Source: CAYFZO01 sp965223735
GTDB lineage: Bacteria; Pseudomonadota; Gammaproteobacteria; Poriferisulfidales; Oxydemutatoraceae
Assembly (NCBI GenBank): GCA_965223735.1
Contig: OZ245010.1
Location: forward strand, 124,001-188,000
DNA length: 64,000 nucleotides
Reading direction: 5' to 3'
The notes under the pieces are model-generated. The model was not told where the DNA came from. It worked only from the letters and a program-made list of their open reading frames with translations, and did no database searches. Within the stretch, counting starts at the first letter, position 1, and each line of letters starts with the position of its first letter. The position numbers and the translations under genes were made by a program. This document shows, piece by piece, positions 1 through 8,977 of the stretch.

Positions 1-1050
1 GGTTCCGTCAATCGCCTGGCGATGACCCGGCGTGAGCCGATCGGCGTGGTGCTTGCCTTCAGCGCGTTCAATCACCCGATGAACCTGATCGTTCATCAGG
101 TCGGACCTGCGGTGGCCGCGGGCTGCCCGGCGGTCGTCAAGCCCGCGACGGATACGCCGCTGTCGTGCTTTGCCTTTGTCGGCATCCTGCGCGAGGCCGG
201 TCTGCCCGAGGAGTATTGCCAGGCGATTCTGGTGAGCAACGACGTCGCCGGAACGCTCGTCGCCGACGCGCGGGTCGGTTTTTTCAGTTTTATCGGCAGC
301 GCCGAAGTCGGCTGGTCTTTGCGTGGCAAACTGGCGCCGGGTGCGCGTTGCGCGCTCGAGCACGGCGGTGCAGCGCCGGTGATTGTCGCCGCCGATGCCG
401 ACCTCGAAGACGCTTTGCCGCTGATCGCGAAAGGCGGCTTTTATCATGCCGGTCAGGTATGCGTGTCGGTGCAGCGGGTGTATGCGCACGCTTCGATCGC
501 CGGGTGCGTCGCCGCCGGGCTCGCGGCGCACGCGGGCAGGATGAAGATAGGGGACCCGACCGCGCCCGACACCGACGTCGGTCCGTTGATCCGTAGCCGC
601 GAACTCAGCCGGATCGAGCAATGGGTGGACGAGGCAGTGGCGGACGGGGCGGAACTCGTTTGCGGCGGCAAACGCGTCAACGACAGCGCGTATGCGTGCA
701 CCGTGCTCGCCGATCCGCCCGACGACGCAAAAGTCAGCTGTGAGGAGATTTTCGGCCCGGTGATCTGCGTGTATTCGTACGACGACGTGGATGACGCGAT
801 CCGCCGCGCCAACGTCCTGCCGTTTTCGTTTCAGGCGGCGGTGATGACCCGCGACATAGACGCTGCGATGCATTGCTGCCGCAGGCTCGACGCGGCAGCG
901 GTGATGATCAATGACCATACTGCATTTCGCGTGGACTGGATGCCCTTCGCCGGGCACAAGTTCTCCGGCTATGGTGTCGGAGGCATCCGTTATACTTTCG
1001 AGGATATGCAGGTCGAGAAACTGATGGTGCTACGTTCGCGCAGCCTCTAA
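1..1050 (+). CDS. Aldehyde dehydrogenase family protein, 5' end outside window
   Basis: NAD(P)-dependent oxidation of an aldehyde to its acid; the substrate cannot be told from sequence. The frame is open from base 1, and the first ATG (22) lies inside the cofactor-binding domain, so the gene starts upstream; about 350 of a usual 470-500 residues are present. Counting from that ATG, the cofactor-binding lysine is K40 (VVKPA), the general base is E113 (ALEHGG) and the catalytic cysteine is C147 (GQVCVS), so the enzyme looks active. The C-terminal GYGVGGI stretch resembles the lactaldehyde/phosphonoacetaldehyde dehydrogenase side of the family. It ends 41 bases before pcnB, on the same strand. 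Family call is secure, substrate unknown. Confidence 0.9.
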   Translation, partial: GSVNRLAMTRREPIGVVLAFSAFNHPMNLIVHQVGPAVAAGCPAVVKPATDTPLSCFAFVGILREAGLPEEYCQAILVSNDVAGTLVADARVGFFSFIGSAEVGWSLRGKLAPGARCALEHGGAAPVIVAADADLEDALPLIAKGGFYHAGQVCVSVQRVYAHASIAGCVAAGLAAHAGRMKIGDPTAPDTDVGPLIRSRELSRIEQWVDEAVADGAELVCGGKRVNDSAYACTVLADPPDDAKVSCEEIFGPVICVYSYDDVDDAIRRANVLPFSFQAAVMTRDIDAAMHCCRRLDAAAVMINDHTAFRVDWMPFAGHKFSGYGVGGIRYTFEDMQVEKLMVLRSRSL

Positions 1051-1091
1051 GCTTTCGGCGTACCGCCGGGAGAGAATTCAGGGGAAGATCA

Positions 1092-2384
1092 TTGTACGAC
1101 GCAGCGGATGAAAAACCAGGAACGGGTGCGTCCACTGTCAGTCGCTATCAGGCAGACCGGTTTGGCCTTTCGGCGAAATTGTTCCCCGACAGGGTGCTCG
1201 ACGTGGTCGAAACCCTGTATGCGGCGGGGCACGAGTCCTATATTGTCGGCGGCGGGGTGCGGGATTTTCTGCTGGGGCGCAGACCCAAGGATTTTGACGT
1301 TGCCACCAGCGCGCGTCCCGAGCAGGTCGCCGCCCTGTTTCCGCGGTGCCGGTTGATCGGCAGGCGCTTTCGTCTGGCGCACGTGTACGATCCGCGCGAT
1401 CGCAGAAAGCTGATCGAGGTCGCGACGTTCCGTGCGTTGTTGAGCGGGAGCGACGGCAGCGTTGTCGAGGGCGGGCGCATCATCCGCGACAACACTTACG
1501 GCTCTCTGGAGGAAGATATTCTGCGCCGTGATTTCACGATCAACTCAATGTATTACAACCCTTTCTCCGACGAGTTGGTCTGCCACAGCGACGCGCCGGC
1601 AGACATTGAAAATCGCCGCCTGCGCTCGATCGGAGACCCGTGGACGCGCTATCACGAAGACCCGGTGAGAATGTTGCGTGCAGTTCGTTTCGCGTCCAAA
1701 CTTGACTTGCAGATGGAGGATGACGTGGCGCGGCAGATCCGCGCGCTGGTACCGTTGATTAGGGACGTGTCGCCGGCGAGACTGTTCGAGGAAAGTGTCA
1801 AGTTGTTTCACAGCGGCGCGGCGAACGCGGTGTATGTATTGCTCAAAGAGTACGGCCTGTTTGAGTTGCTGTACCCTGATGCCAACCGGCGTATCAGCGG
1901 ATACCCCGACGGGAAATCGCGTGAGCGCTTCCTGCAGGCGTTGCTTGTAAACACCGACGAGCGCATCGCCGCAGGCAAGCCGGTGACGCCGGCTTTCGTG
2001 ATGGCCGCGTTGCTGTGGTTGGGCGCCGAGCACCTGTGTTTGCAGGCCGACGACCGGCGCGTGCCGTTGAGTTGGTATCAGGCCGTCCGCCAGGCGTGGG
2101 TGCGGCAACAGCGGCATGTATCGGCGCCGCGCAGGCTGATCGCGGTCGCGCGCGAGATCTGCCTGCTTCAGAGGCGGTTCGAGAGCCGCGGAAAAAAACA
2201 CCTTCAGTTCGTGTTCAACCATCCCCGGTTCCGCGCCGCGTACGATTTTCTGTGCCTGCGCGCCGACAGCGGTCTGGTCGACCGCCTGCAAGCTGATTGG
2301 TGGACGCAGTTTCAGGAAACCGACAACGCCGGACGCAGGCAGATGATATATGAACGCACCGGCGGACGGCGGCGAAGAAAATAA
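1092..2384 (+). CDS. pcnB: Poly(A) polymerase I
   Basis: Adds 3' poly(A) tails to RNA, which promotes decay. The 430-residue product starts at TTG 1092; no ATG lies in frame before the conserved core. The nucleotidyltransferase head begins at about residue 50, with the GG pair at 53-54 (VGGGVRDFLLG) and the metal-binding DFD at 67-69, followed by RRFRLAHV. The FTINSMYYNP and DPVRMLRAVRFASKL blocks are typical of the class II tRNA-nucleotidyltransferase/PcnB superfamily. The tail is Arg/Lys-rich (GGRRRRK), a PcnB feature that argues against a CCA-adding enzyme. Its 3' end is followed 16 bases later by the preferred folK start. Length is close to the E. coli enzyme (about 465). Confidence 0.94.
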   Translation: MYDAADEKPGTGASTVSRYQADRFGLSAKLFPDRVLDVVETLYAAGHESYIVGGGVRDFLLGRRPKDFDVATSARPEQVAALFPRCRLIGRRFRLAHVYDPRDRRKLIEVATFRALLSGSDGSVVEGGRIIRDNTYGSLEEDILRRDFTINSMYYNPFSDELVCHSDAPADIENRRLRSIGDPWTRYHEDPVRMLRAVRFASKLDLQMEDDVARQIRALVPLIRDVSPARLFEESVKLFHSGAANAVYVLLKEYGLFELLYPDANRRISGYPDGKSRERFLQALLVNTDERIAAGKPVTPAFVMAALLWLGAEHLCLQADDRRVPLSWYQAVRQAWVRQQRHVSAPRRLIAVAREICLLQRRFESRGKKHLQFVFNHPRFRAAYDFLCLRADSGLVDRLQADWWTQFQETDNAGRRQMIYERTGGRRRRK

Positions 2385-2400
2385 AACGGAGTGGTTACAG

Positions 2401-2913
2401 GTGGGGAAGGAACGCGAAGTCATTGCGGCGCTTGCCGTCGGCGCCAATCTTGGGGACGCCGCAGCAACCGTTGCGCAGGCGCTGACGCAACTCGACTGCA
2501 TCGAGCACACGTGCCTGGAAATGCGCTCGAGCTTGTACCGCAGCGCGCCCGTCGGGCCTGCCGACCAGCCGAATTACGTCAACGCCGCGGCGGTGGTGAC
2601 GACGTCGTTGCCGCCGCTTGAACTGCTCGACGCCTTGCACGCGATGGAAGACGAGTTCGGCCGCGGGCGTTCGGGCGAACGTTGGGGGCCGCGCGCTCTG
2701 GATATTGACATCGTGACCTACGCCGACTTTCAGATTGTCGGGGAACACCTGATGGTGCCGCATCCTGAAGCGTGCCACCGTTGTTTTGTGCTGGTGCCGC
2801 TCGCCGAGATCGCTCCCGCGCTGCTGATTCCCGGACACGGGCGGGTTGATGAACTCGCCGCAGTCTGCGACACAGGCGAGGTTCACAAGATTACGCCGGA
2901 GCCGGGCGCGTGA
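2401..2913 (+). CDS. folK: 2-amino-4-hydroxy-6-hydroxymethyldihydropteridine pyrophosphokinase
   Basis: Transfers pyrophosphate from ATP to 6-hydroxymethyl-dihydropterin in folate synthesis. From GTG 2401 the product has 170 residues, normal for HPPK. That start is chosen because the conserved N-terminus (ALAVGANLGD) follows directly and a weak Shine-Dalgarno (cggag) precedes it; an ATG at 2350 would add 17 residues overlapping pcnB. The family signature WGPRALDIDIVTY, which holds the metal-binding aspartates, is intact, as is the LxMPHPxxxxRxFVLxPLxEIAP-type block. The stop overlaps the GTG of the next gene (GTGA), so the two are translationally linked. Confidence 0.93.
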   Translation: MGKEREVIAALAVGANLGDAAATVAQALTQLDCIEHTCLEMRSSLYRSAPVGPADQPNYVNAAAVVTTSLPPLELLDALHAMEDEFGRGRSGERWGPRALDIDIVTYADFQIVGEHLMVPHPEACHRCFVLVPLAEIAPALLIPGHGRVDELAAVCDTGEVHKITPEPGA

Positions 2914-3575
2914 GCAATCTGCCGTCCTACATCGCGATAGAAGGCCCGATCGGCGTTGGAAAAACCAGCCTTGCGCACAAACTCGCCGCCGATTTTTCGG
3001 CGCGCTTGGTGCTCGAGCAGGTCGATGACAATCCGTTTCTCGAACAGTTTTACCGCGATCCGCAAACGCTGGGATTGCCGACGCAGTTGTATTTCCTGAC
3101 GACCCGTACCCGGCAACTGCAAACCTTGCGGCAGGAGGATATTTTCTCTTCGGTGCGCGTCAGCGATTTTCTGATGGACAAGGACCGTTTGTTTGCTGAA
3201 ATGATACTCGACGAGAAGCAGTTCGAGCTGTACAGCTATATCTACGAAAAACTGACCGCGGACCTGATCAAGCCGGACCTTGTGATCTGCCTGCAAGCGC
3301 CGGTCGAAGTGCTGATGCGGCGCATACGCCAGCGCGGGCGCCGCTTTGAGGCGCTGATAGAGAAAAGTTACCTGGAAAGACTGAATTCGGCGTATCTGGA
3401 TTTCTTTTATTATTATCAGGATGCGCCGTTACTGGTGATCAACGTCGGCGACATTGATTTTGTCGCGAGCGAGCCGGATTACCGGCAACTGGTCGAGCGC
3501 ATTAACGCCATGCGTGCCGAATCGCTGCGTTCGGGCAGGTATTATTACAATCCGGCGCCTTACCGGCTGGCGTGA
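2910..3575 (+). CDS. Deoxynucleoside kinase (deoxyadenosine/deoxyguanosine kinase type)
   Basis: Phosphorylates deoxynucleosides for salvage. The 221-residue product starts at GTG 2910, overlapping the folK stop by four bases. The P-loop GPIGVGKTS lies at residues 12-20. The DRLFAEMI segment and the arginine-rich lid (MRRIRQRGRRFE) match the dNK family. A kinase of this family commonly sits between folK and panB in gammaproteobacteria, which supports the call. Which deoxynucleoside it prefers cannot be read from sequence. Confidence 0.88.
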   Translation: MSNLPSYIAIEGPIGVGKTSLAHKLAADFSARLVLEQVDDNPFLEQFYRDPQTLGLPTQLYFLTTRTRQLQTLRQEDIFSSVRVSDFLMDKDRLFAEMILDEKQFELYSYIYEKLTADLIKPDLVICLQAPVEVLMRRIRQRGRRFEALIEKSYLERLNSAYLDFFYYYQDAPLLVINVGDIDFVASEPDYRQLVERINAMRAESLRSGRYYYNPAPYRLA

Positions 3576-3606
3576 ATTTTTCCCGGCGCCCCAGCGCCGT
3601 GTCGCT

Positions 3607-4422
3607 ATGGATTTGCATAACAACAGAACCAACGTCACGCTCGCTTCATTGCGGGAGATGAAGGTCGGCGGTGAAAAGATCGCGTGCCTGACCGCCTATG
3701 ACGCCGCGTTTGCGCGCGTGCTCGACGGTGCGGGCGTCGATGTGGTGTTGGTCGGGGACACGCTGGGCATCGTGGTGCAGGGCGGTGATACCACCGTCGC
3801 GGTGAGCGTCGGGGACATGGAATATCACTGTCGCTGCGTGGCGCGCGCGGTACGCCGTGCCTTGGTCATCTGCGACATGCCGTTCATGAGTTATTACACG
3901 AGCGGCAAAGCGTTGCGCAACGCGACGCGGCTGATGCAGCAGGGGGGCGCACACGCGGTCAAGCTGGAAGCCGGTGAGCATCAGGTCGAGATCGTGCGCG
4001 AACTTGCCGCTTGCGGTATTCCGTGTTGTGCGCACGTCGGGTTGCGTCCGCAGTGGGTGCACAAACTCGGCGGCTACAAGGTGCAGGCAAAGGACGCCGC
4101 CGCCGCGGGGCGGTTACTGAATGACGCCAAGGCGCTTGCCGACGCCGGCGCCGACCTGCTGGTGCTTGAATGCGTGCCCGCCGATGTCGGCGACAGAATC
4201 AGCGCTGAAGTCGATATCCCGGTCATCGGCATCGGCGCCGGCGCCGGTTGCGACGGGCAGGTGCTGGTGTTGCACGACCTGCTCGGCCTCACCGACCCGA
4301 CGCCGCGTTTCGCCGGGAACTTCCTGCGCGGACGCGACTCGGTGGCGGCCGCGGTGGCGGCTTACGTCGCCGCGGTCAAAAGCGGCGAGTTTCCCGCCGC
4401 CGAGCATGTTTATTCGGCCTGA
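3607..4422 (+). CDS. panB: 3-methyl-2-oxobutanoate hydroxymethyltransferase
   Basis: First committed step of pantothenate synthesis: makes ketopantoate from 2-oxoisovalerate and 5,10-methylene-THF. The open frame extends upstream to 3454 across the kinase gene, but ATG 3607 gives the family's usual N-terminus (TLASLREMKVGGEKIACLTAYDA region) and 271 residues. Metal and substrate motifs are visible: VGDTLG, GGAHAVKLEAGE with its active-site glutamate context, and IPVIGIGAG. panC and panD follow, so the whole pantothenate branch is one transcription unit. The folate gene just upstream is a logical neighbour because PanB consumes a folate. Confidence 0.95.
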   Translation: MDLHNNRTNVTLASLREMKVGGEKIACLTAYDAAFARVLDGAGVDVVLVGDTLGIVVQGGDTTVAVSVGDMEYHCRCVARAVRRALVICDMPFMSYYTSGKALRNATRLMQQGGAHAVKLEAGEHQVEIVRELAACGIPCCAHVGLRPQWVHKLGGYKVQAKDAAAAGRLLNDAKALADAGADLLVLECVPADVGDRISAEVDIPVIGIGAGAGCDGQVLVLHDLLGLTDPTPRFAGNFLRGRDSVAAAVAAYVAAVKSGEFPAAEHVYSA

Positions 4423-4434
4423 GCGCCAGGCGGG

Positions 4435-5295
4435 TTGAGAGCGGCGGTGGACGTCGTTCAAACGATAGTGGAAGCTCGCGAGCGCGTTGCGGCATGGCGC
4501 GCCGACGGTGCGCGCGTTGCGTTGGTGCCGACGATGGGGAATCTGCATCGCGGCCATCTTGCATTACTCAAGGTCGCGGCCGAGCGTGCCGACAAAGTTG
4601 CGGCGAGCATTTTTGTCAACCCGCTACAGTTTGACCGGGAAGATGATCTGGCGGCTTATCCACGCACGCCGGACGCCGATCTTGAGCGGTTGCGCGAGGC
4701 CGGCGTCGCGCTGGCGTTCACGCCCGTATATGAGGAAATGTACCCGCCGCGCAGCGACGCGGATATTTACATAGACCCCGGCGAATTGGGCGGGATCTTG
4801 TGCGGCGCCGATCGTCCCGGACATTTTTCCGGCGTCGCGACCGTGGTGGTGAAGTTGTTCAATATCTTCACGCCCGACGTTGCGGTGTTCGGGGAAAAGG
4901 ATTATCAGCAGTTGGTCCTGGTCAGGCGGTTGGTCGAGCGGTTTGACCTTGACGTCGGCATCGCGGCGGTGCCGACGGTGCGCGAGGCCGACGGACTCGC
5001 GCTGAGTTCGCGCAACGCCTATCTCAGCCGCGACGAGAAAGAACGCGCCGCCGGACTCTATCGCGTGCTGTGTGAGACCGCGGAGGCGGCGAAAGGGCTC
5101 TGCGACACGGTCGCGTTGAGCCGGCTGGCCGAGGATGCCCGTCGCCGCCTCGAACGCGCAAGGTTGCTTCCCGACTACGTTGAGATCTGCGACGCGCGCA
5201 CGCTGGCGGTCGTTGACGGCGAGGCGCAACGCATCGTGCTCGGCGCGGTTCGGCTCGGCAGGGCGCGGCTGATCGACAATGTCTTTATCAGATAG
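4435..5295 (+). CDS. panC: Pantothenate synthetase
   Basis: Condenses pantoate and beta-alanine using ATP. The 286-residue product starts at TTG 4435, 12 bases after panB; GTG 4447 is an alternative that removes four residues. The HIGH-like ATP motif appears in PTMGNLHRGH near residues 32-41. VNPLQF, FGEKDYQQL and LALSSRNAYLS (the KMSKS-like region) are all conserved. Length is normal. It is the middle gene of panBCD. Confidence 0.95.
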   Translation: MRAAVDVVQTIVEARERVAAWRADGARVALVPTMGNLHRGHLALLKVAAERADKVAASIFVNPLQFDREDDLAAYPRTPDADLERLREAGVALAFTPVYEEMYPPRSDADIYIDPGELGGILCGADRPGHFSGVATVVVKLFNIFTPDVAVFGEKDYQQLVLVRRLVERFDLDVGIAAVPTVREADGLALSSRNAYLSRDEKERAAGLYRVLCETAEAAKGLCDTVALSRLAEDARRRLERARLLPDYVEICDARTLAVVDGEAQRIVLGAVRLGRARLIDNVFIR

Positions 5296-5328
5296 CCACC
5301 TGTCACGGAGTGCTAAACTATTCGCGCA

Positions 5329-5709
5329 ATGAATTTGACTCTGCTCAAATCCAAACTTCACCGGGCTTGCGTGACGCACGCGGAAGTCGATTACGACGGT
5401 TCGTGCGCGATAGACGCGGCGCTGCTCGAGATGTCGGATATTGCCGAGTACGAGCAGATTGATATTTACAACCTGCGAAACGGTGAGCGTCTGACGACTT
5501 ACGCGACCTCCGCCGGGCGCGGCAGCGGCGTGATATCAATGAACGGCGCCGCCGCATACAGGGCGCGGCCGGGCGACCGCGTAATCATCTGCTGCTATTG
5601 CGCCTTGTCCGCTGAGGAAGCGCGCCGGCATCGCCCCAAACTGGTCTATCTCGATAAAAACAATGCCGTCGTGCGCACGGCGTATTCAATCCCGGTTCAG
5701 GCCGCGTAG
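5329..5709 (+). CDS. panD: Aspartate 1-decarboxylase proenzyme
   Basis: Makes beta-alanine from aspartate for PanC. The 126-residue proenzyme begins at ATG 5329. The self-cleavage site is exactly where the family has it: Gly24-Ser25 in YDGSC, where Ser25 becomes the pyruvoyl group. The GERLTTYA and GDRVIICCYC strands fit the double-psi barrel. It is the last gene of the run; queG converges from the other side, with 112 bases between the stops. Confidence 0.96.
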   Translation: MNLTLLKSKLHRACVTHAEVDYDGSCAIDAALLEMSDIAEYEQIDIYNLRNGERLTTYATSAGRGSGVISMNGAAAYRARPGDRVIICCYCALSAEEARRHRPKLVYLDKNNAVVRTAYSIPVQAA

Positions 5710-5821
5710 TATCCGTCCGTATTCGAGGCGTTCCGACCGACTATTGCGGCGGGCAAGGCGTCGTCGCCCCGTCGCTGCGCGTCGTTGTCCGATACGCGGA
5801 TGACGGCAAAACGCCGGCTGA

Positions 5822-6898
5822 TCATCCGCTCGTTGCGGCAATTGCCCCCAGCGCCCATTCGACATGTTCGCGCACGAGCGCCGAGGGGTGATCCATTTTT
5901 GCCTGCAACGCCTGAATGACGGTTGCGCGGTTGTTTTCGCCGCTGGCGTTGCCGAGTCCGACCGCAAGATTTCTGAGCCAGCGTTCGTGGCCGAGGCGGC
6001 GGATTGCCGACCCTTCGGTGCGTTGCTCAAATTCGGTTTCACTCCAGGAGAACAGTTCGAGCAGGGTGACGGTATCAAGCTGGTGGCGCGGGTTGAAGTC
6101 CGGCTCTCCCGAGGTTTTTGCAAAACGGTTCCACGGGCAGAATATCTGGCAGTCGTCACAGCCGAATACGCGGTTGCCGATCAGCGGACGCAGTTCAACC
6201 GGGATGCTGCCTTTCAACTCAATTGTCAGATAGGAGATGCACAGCCTTGCGTCGAGGCGATACGGCTCGACGATGGCGCCGGTCGGGCATACCTCCATGC
6301 AGCGCCGACATTCGCCGCAGTGGTTTTGCGCCGGCGCCGACGCCGGCAGCGGCAGATCGGTGAACAGTTCGCCTAAAAAGAACCAGGAGCCGGCGTCGCG
6401 GTCAATCAGCACGCTGTGTTTGCCGATCCATCCGAGACCCGCGCGCTCGGCGATGGCCTTTTCGAGGACCGGTGCGCTGTCGGCGAATGCGCGATAGCCG
6501 AACGGCCCGACGTCTTTTTCTATCCGCGCGGCGAGTTTTTGCAGTCTTTTGCGCATCAGTTTGTGGTAATCGCGCCCGAGCGCGTAGCGCGCGATATAGG
6601 CGGCGTCGTGATCCGCGAGCGTGTCCTCGGCGTCGGCGGCGTGCGCCGGCAGATAAGGCATGCGTGCCGAGATGATGCTGACTGTGCCCGGCACGAGTTC
6701 CTGCGGGCGGCTGCGTTTTGTGCCGTGCCGTTCCATGTAATCCATGCTGCCGTGCATGCCTTCGCCGAGCCAGCGCAGGAGGTGTGTTTCATGCTCGCCA
6801 AGGTCGGTGTGGCTGATGCCGGTCGCGTCAAAGCCCAACTCCATGGCCCACCGCTCAATGCGCGCCGCGAGGTTCTGAAAGTCGGTGGTCGTGTTCAT
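5822..6898 (-). CDS. queG: Epoxyqueuosine reductase
   Basis: Cobalamin-dependent last step of queuosine synthesis in tRNA: reduces epoxyqueuosine to queuosine. The 358-residue protein carries two ferredoxin-type cluster motifs, CGECRRCMEVCP and GCDDCQIFCPWNRFAK, and the N-terminal HxxxMxYMxRH-type block seen here as HGSMDYMERHGTKR. The C-terminal HEAT-like tail (HPSALVREHVEWALG) is normal for the family. It is transcribed divergently from the NAD(P)HX repair gene with 57 bases between starts; queG is often found beside yjeF/tsaE in gammaproteobacteria. Confidence 0.95.
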   Translation of the reverse strand: MNTTTDFQNLAARIERWAMELGFDATGISHTDLGEHETHLLRWLGEGMHGSMDYMERHGTKRSRPQELVPGTVSIISARMPYLPAHAADAEDTLADHDAAYIARYALGRDYHKLMRKRLQKLAARIEKDVGPFGYRAFADSAPVLEKAIAERAGLGWIGKHSVLIDRDAGSWFFLGELFTDLPLPASAPAQNHCGECRRCMEVCPTGAIVEPYRLDARLCISYLTIELKGSIPVELRPLIGNRVFGCDDCQIFCPWNRFAKTSGEPDFNPRHQLDTVTLLELFSWSETEFEQRTEGSAIRRLGHERWLRNLAVGLGNASGENNRATVIQALQAKMDHPSALVREHVEWALGAIAATSG

Positions 6899-6955
6899 CG
6901 GTGTCGAAATCGGCGCTGTTTATGCGATTATAAAGGCGACCCGACGAAAACGCCC

Positions 6956-8452
6956 ATGGATTTATTGACTTCACGGCAGGCAAAAGCGCTCGACGCGCTC
7001 GCGATTGAGCGCATGCCGATAGACGGTCATGAACTGATGCGCCGTGCGGGGCGGGCTTGCCTCGAGGTGCTGACCGCCCGCTGGCCGCAGGCGAAGTCGG
7101 TTGCGGTGCTGTGCGGTGCAGGCAACAACGGCGGCGATGGCTATGTGCTCGCGCGCCTGCTGCTCAGGCGGGGCTGTGAGGTGCGGGTGTATGACGTCGG
7201 CGGCGAAGCCGGGTATGGCGTCGCGGGCGACGCGGCGCGGGCAAAAAAAGAGTATCTCGCCGCCGGCGGTAGAGTGCTGTCGGCGACCGGCGCCGACAGC
7301 AGCGGCATTGCGGACGAGATTTCCGCCGACGTGGCCGTCGATGCCTTGTTCGGCATCGGCCTGAGCCGTCCTCTGGACGATGGGATGTGCCGTTGGGTCA
7401 ACCGACTCAACGCGGCTTCGGCGCCGGTGCTCGCGGTGGACGTTCCTTCCGGCCTGGATGCTGACACCGGCGCGATGCGCCCGCAGGCGGTGTATGCCGA
7501 CGTGACGGTCACGTTCATTGCGCGCAAGCGCGGAATGTACACGGCTTTCGGCGGCGACTGTTGCGGCGACGTCGTATTTGACGATCTCGGCGTTGCTTCC
7601 GATCTGCTTCGGGAAGTCAAGCCCGCCGCGCAGTTGGGCGATCTTGACCGCCTGCTTGATCAATTGCCGCGCCGGTGCCGGAACGTGCACAAAGGCGACT
7701 TCGGATACGTGCTGGTGGTCGGCGGCGGTTCCGGCATGGCGGGTGCGGCGCGGCTCGCGGGCGAGGCGGCGTTGCGCGCCGGCGCGGGACGGGTCAGCGT
7801 TGTCGTCTCGAAGGACAACGTCGCGGCGATTGTTGCGGGCTGTCCGGCGCTGATGGCGCACGGTGTGTCCGCGGGCGGTGAACTCGACGTTCTGCTCAGG
7901 CGCGCCGACGTTGTCGCCGTCGGGCCGGGACTCGGTTGCGGCGACTGGGGACAGGCGATGATGACAAAAGTGCTCGAGTCGCACCGGCCGAAAGTGGTGG
8001 ATGCCGATGCGTTGAACCTGCTCGCCGCCGAGCCTGCACGTGCGGACGAATGGATATTGACGCCGCATCCGGGCGAGGCGGCGAGGCTTTTGGGTGTCGC
8101 CGCCGCCGCCGTCGGCGCCGATCGTTTTGACGCCGTCGAGAGGATTGCATCGCGCTTCGGCGGCGTGTGCATTCTGAAGGGAAGCGGAACGTTGGTACAT
8201 TCATCCGCGCGCACGTTGGTATGCGCAGGCGGCAACCCGGGCATGGCGAGCGCGGGCATGGGGGACGTGTTGAGCGGTGTTATTGCGGCGCTGCTCGCAC
8301 AGGGGCTGTCTTTGCGCGCGGCGGCCGAACTCGGCGTGTGCATTCACGCCGAAGCCGGCGACCGCGCCGCTGGGGCTGCGCCGCGTGGGATCATCGCTTC
8401 CGATCTGATGCCGTATATCCGCGAATGTATTAACCGGGGGCAGGGGCGTTGA
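6956..8452 (+). CDS. nnr: Bifunctional NAD(P)H-hydrate epimerase / ADP-dependent dehydratase
   Basis: Repairs hydrated NADH and NADPH. The true start is ATG 6956; the frame is open upstream only because it runs opposite queG. The product has 498 residues. The N-terminal YjeF_N epimerase domain (about 1-210) shows GAGNNGGDGYVLARLL and VDVPSGLDADTG. The C-terminal ribokinase-like dehydratase domain (about 230-490) shows KGDFGYVLVVGGGSGMAGA and GNPGMASAGMGDVLSG. tsaE follows after 45 bases, the usual yjeF-tsaE pairing. Confidence 0.94.
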   Translation: MDLLTSRQAKALDALAIERMPIDGHELMRRAGRACLEVLTARWPQAKSVAVLCGAGNNGGDGYVLARLLLRRGCEVRVYDVGGEAGYGVAGDAARAKKEYLAAGGRVLSATGADSSGIADEISADVAVDALFGIGLSRPLDDGMCRWVNRLNAASAPVLAVDVPSGLDADTGAMRPQAVYADVTVTFIARKRGMYTAFGGDCCGDVVFDDLGVASDLLREVKPAAQLGDLDRLLDQLPRRCRNVHKGDFGYVLVVGGGSGMAGAARLAGEAALRAGAGRVSVVVSKDNVAAIVAGCPALMAHGVSAGGELDVLLRRADVVAVGPGLGCGDWGQAMMTKVLESHRPKVVDADALNLLAAEPARADEWILTPHPGEAARLLGVAAAAVGADRFDAVERIASRFGGVCILKGSGTLVHSSARTLVCAGGNPGMASAGMGDVLSGVIAALLAQGLSLRAAAELGVCIHAEAGDRAAGAAPRGIIASDLMPYIRECINRGQGR

Positions 8453-8497
8453 CCCCGTTGACCGGAATTTGTTATTCGGGCGGCAGGCTGAAGCAAC

Positions 8498-8977
8498 TTG
8501 GACGCACTGGTTTTTGAAATGCCGGACGCCGGGCGTACCGAAGCGGTCGGCGGCGCCTTTGCCGCTGCCGCGTCCGCACCTTTGACCCTGTGGCTGCGGG
8601 GCGATCTCGGCAGCGGCAAGACCACTTTCAGCCGCGGTTTCATCCGCGCGCTCGGTTACCGAGGGCGCGTCAAAAGCCCGACCTATACCTTGCTGGAGGT
8701 TTATCAGGTAGGCGCGTTCAGTGTATTGCACTTTGACTTGTATCGGCTCAGCGGCGCGCGGGAGTTTGAAGCGCTCGGGGCGAGGGATTATCTTGATGAA
8801 TGTAACATTCTCCTGATTGAATGGCCGGAAAACGCCGCTGCCGGTTTGCCCGCACCTGATGTCACACTGAGTTTTTCTTTCACCGACGCGGGCCGCCATA
8901 TCCGTGCCGAGGCGGGGAGCGGGGCAGGTGAATCTTTAATGAACTGGCTTCAAAAATCTGGTGCGGCAGACAGATGA
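8498..8977 (+). CDS. tsaE: tRNA threonylcarbamoyladenosine biosynthesis ATPase TsaE
   Basis: ATPase partner of TsaB-TsaD in making t6A37 on ANN-decoding tRNAs. From TTG 8498 the product has 159 residues; ATG 8519 is an in-frame alternative that would still include the fold. The P-loop GDLGSGKT is at residues 35-42, followed by the TYTLLEVY (switch) and HFDLYRL blocks; IEWPENA is the family's IEWxE motif. In related genomes amiB and mutL follow; here an accessory block begins about 100-200 bases downstream. Confidence 0.93.
   Translation: MDALVFEMPDAGRTEAVGGAFAAAASAPLTLWLRGDLGSGKTTFSRGFIRALGYRGRVKSPTYTLLEVYQVGAFSVLHFDLYRLSGAREFEALGARDYLDECNILLIEWPENAAAGLPAPDVTLSFSFTDAGRHIRAEAGSGAGESLMNWLQKSGAADR

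Noticed and set aside
1545..2510. 321-codon minus-strand frame opposite pcnB
   Set aside because: Shadow of pcnB and folK; no family motif.
6416..6955. N-terminal extension of the NAD(P)HX repair protein
   Set aside because: Opposite queG and without motif; ATG 6956 begins the known domain.
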